In this document: piece after piece, positions 63,440-64,000 of the stretch
How positions within the stretch are numbered: position 1 is the first letter of the stretch
Layout: each line of letters opens with the position of its first letter
Source of the DNA: Hydrogenophaga intermedia
Lineage (GTDB): Bacteria > Pseudomonadota > Gammaproteobacteria > Burkholderiales > Burkholderiaceae_C
Direction: 5' to 3'
Length of the DNA stretch: 64,000 bases
NCBI RefSeq assembly: GCF_000723405.1
Contig: NZ_CCAE010000011.1
Coordinates: 1-64,000, forward strand
Notes under the pieces: model-generated
Told to the model about the DNA's origin: nothing
Database searches by the model: none
Seen by the model: only the letters and a program-made list of their open reading frames with translations
Made by a program: the position numbers and the translations under genes

Positions 63440-64000
63440 ATGCAGAAGATCGTTGCGCGCCTCGCGCAAGACCTGAAGATTCGTGAACAGCAGGTGCAGG
63501 CCGCAATGGACCTGCTGGACGGTGGGGCCACGGTGCCCTTCATCGCCCGCTACCGCAAAGAGGTGACGGGCAACCTCGACGACATCCAGCTCCGTGAACT
63601 CGACGCCCGCCTGGCCTACCTGCGCGAGCTGGAAGACCGCCGCGCCACGGTGCTCAAGAGCATCGACGAGCAGGGCAAGCTGAGCGACACGCTGCGCGCG
63701 GCCATCGAGGCGGCCGACACCAAGCAGGACCTGGAAGACCTGTACCTGCCCTACAAGCAGAAGCGCCGCACCAAGGGCACCATCGCGCGCGAGGCGGGCA
63801 TCGAGCCCCTGGCCGACGCGCTGTGGGCCGACCCGACGCTGGACCCGCAGACCGCCGCCGCGCCCTATGTGAAGACCGAGAAGGGCGAGGACGGCAGCGA
63901 CTTCACCACCACCGCGGCCGTGCTCGACGGCGTGCGCGACATCCTGTCCGAGCGGTGGGCTGAGGATGCGGCACTGGTGCAATCGCTGCGCGAGTGGTTG
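63440..64000 (+). CDS. tex: Tex-like RNA-binding transcription accessory protein, N-terminal part
   Basis: The first 187 codons of a Tex homologue (about 780 residues in full), open to the window edge. The N-terminal sequence [79 protein letters not shown] and the [24 protein letters not shown] block are typical. GGGAG lies just before ATG 63440. It would act in transcription and stress or toxin gene expression; the S1 domain lies beyond this window. Confidence 0.93.
   Translation, partial: MQKIVARLAQDLKIREQQVQAAMDLLDGGATVPFIARYRKEVTGNLDDIQLRELDARLAYLRELEDRRATVLKSIDEQGKLSDTLRAAIEAADTKQDLEDLYLPYKQKRRTKGTIAREAGIEPLADALWADPTLDPQTAAAPYVKTEKGEDGSDFTTTAAVLDGVRDILSERWAEDAALVQSLREWL

Overview
The window is one 64 kb stretch of dense, high-GC DNA. 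Its protein families, the abundance of Bug, TRAP and Liv-type uptake systems, and the many GTG and TTG starts suggest a free-living betaproteobacterium, most likely Comamonadaceae (Hydrogenophaga, Acidovorax or Variovorax-like). No rRNA, tRNA, prophage, transposase or CRISPR array was seen. The first gene (an MFS transporter) and the last (tex) run off the ends.

Layout. 1-8.5 kb: MFS remnant, murI overlapping a class I fumarase, a Phd/ParE toxin-antitoxin pair, an orphan Bug receptor plus cupin under a divergent LysR gene, a chromosomal aadA-like nucleotidyltransferase, and a DUF2164 gene. 7.6-13.8 kb: LysR facing a hydroxyquinol-type intradiol dioxygenase, a complete TRAP transporter, two small alpha-beta barrel proteins and a RutE-like reductase, closed by a bidirectional terminator. 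13.9-22 kb: housekeeping and stress genes (PpiC-type foldase, bolA, yciB, a TerB-like protein, luciferase-like oxidoreductase, msrB, selO, a receiver-histidine kinase, an AraC regulator). 22-31 kb: a lipoprotein carboxylesterase, an acyl-CoA synthetase and a full Liv-type ABC importer. 31-35.2 kb, minus strand: an acyltransferase resembling autoinducer or N-acyl amino acid synthases, a CqsS/LqsS-like hybrid kinase, and a possible secretion-chaperone and partner pair. 35.5-41.1 kb: a beta-oxidation operon with a clear promoter and a TetR-type operator. 41.2-53.3 kb: an approximately 10 kb minus-strand catabolic operon (short-chain dehydrogenase, second Liv importer, beta-keto acid cleavage enzyme, two more dehydrogenases, tannase-family esterase) divergent from a GAF/PucR-type regulator. 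53.4-64 kb: a second acyl-CoA-type run (dehydrogenase, thioesterase, MDR reductase, AidB), a pair of nested-hairpin repeats, then a GST-like gene, GNAT, dehydrogenase, ogt, DUF72, GlxA-type regulator, isochorismatase-like hydrolase and tex.

Overall the window is organised around import and CoA-linked breakdown of organic and aromatic acids: each importer sits beside its catabolic genes and a dedicated LysR, AraC or PucR-type regulator. The least explained unit is the synthase-plus-sensor pair at 32.3-35.2 kb, which has the architecture of a quorum-sensing module but with a GNAT-type enzyme in place of the LqsA/CqsA or PhcB synthase.

All calls come from reading the sequence; no database search was run.
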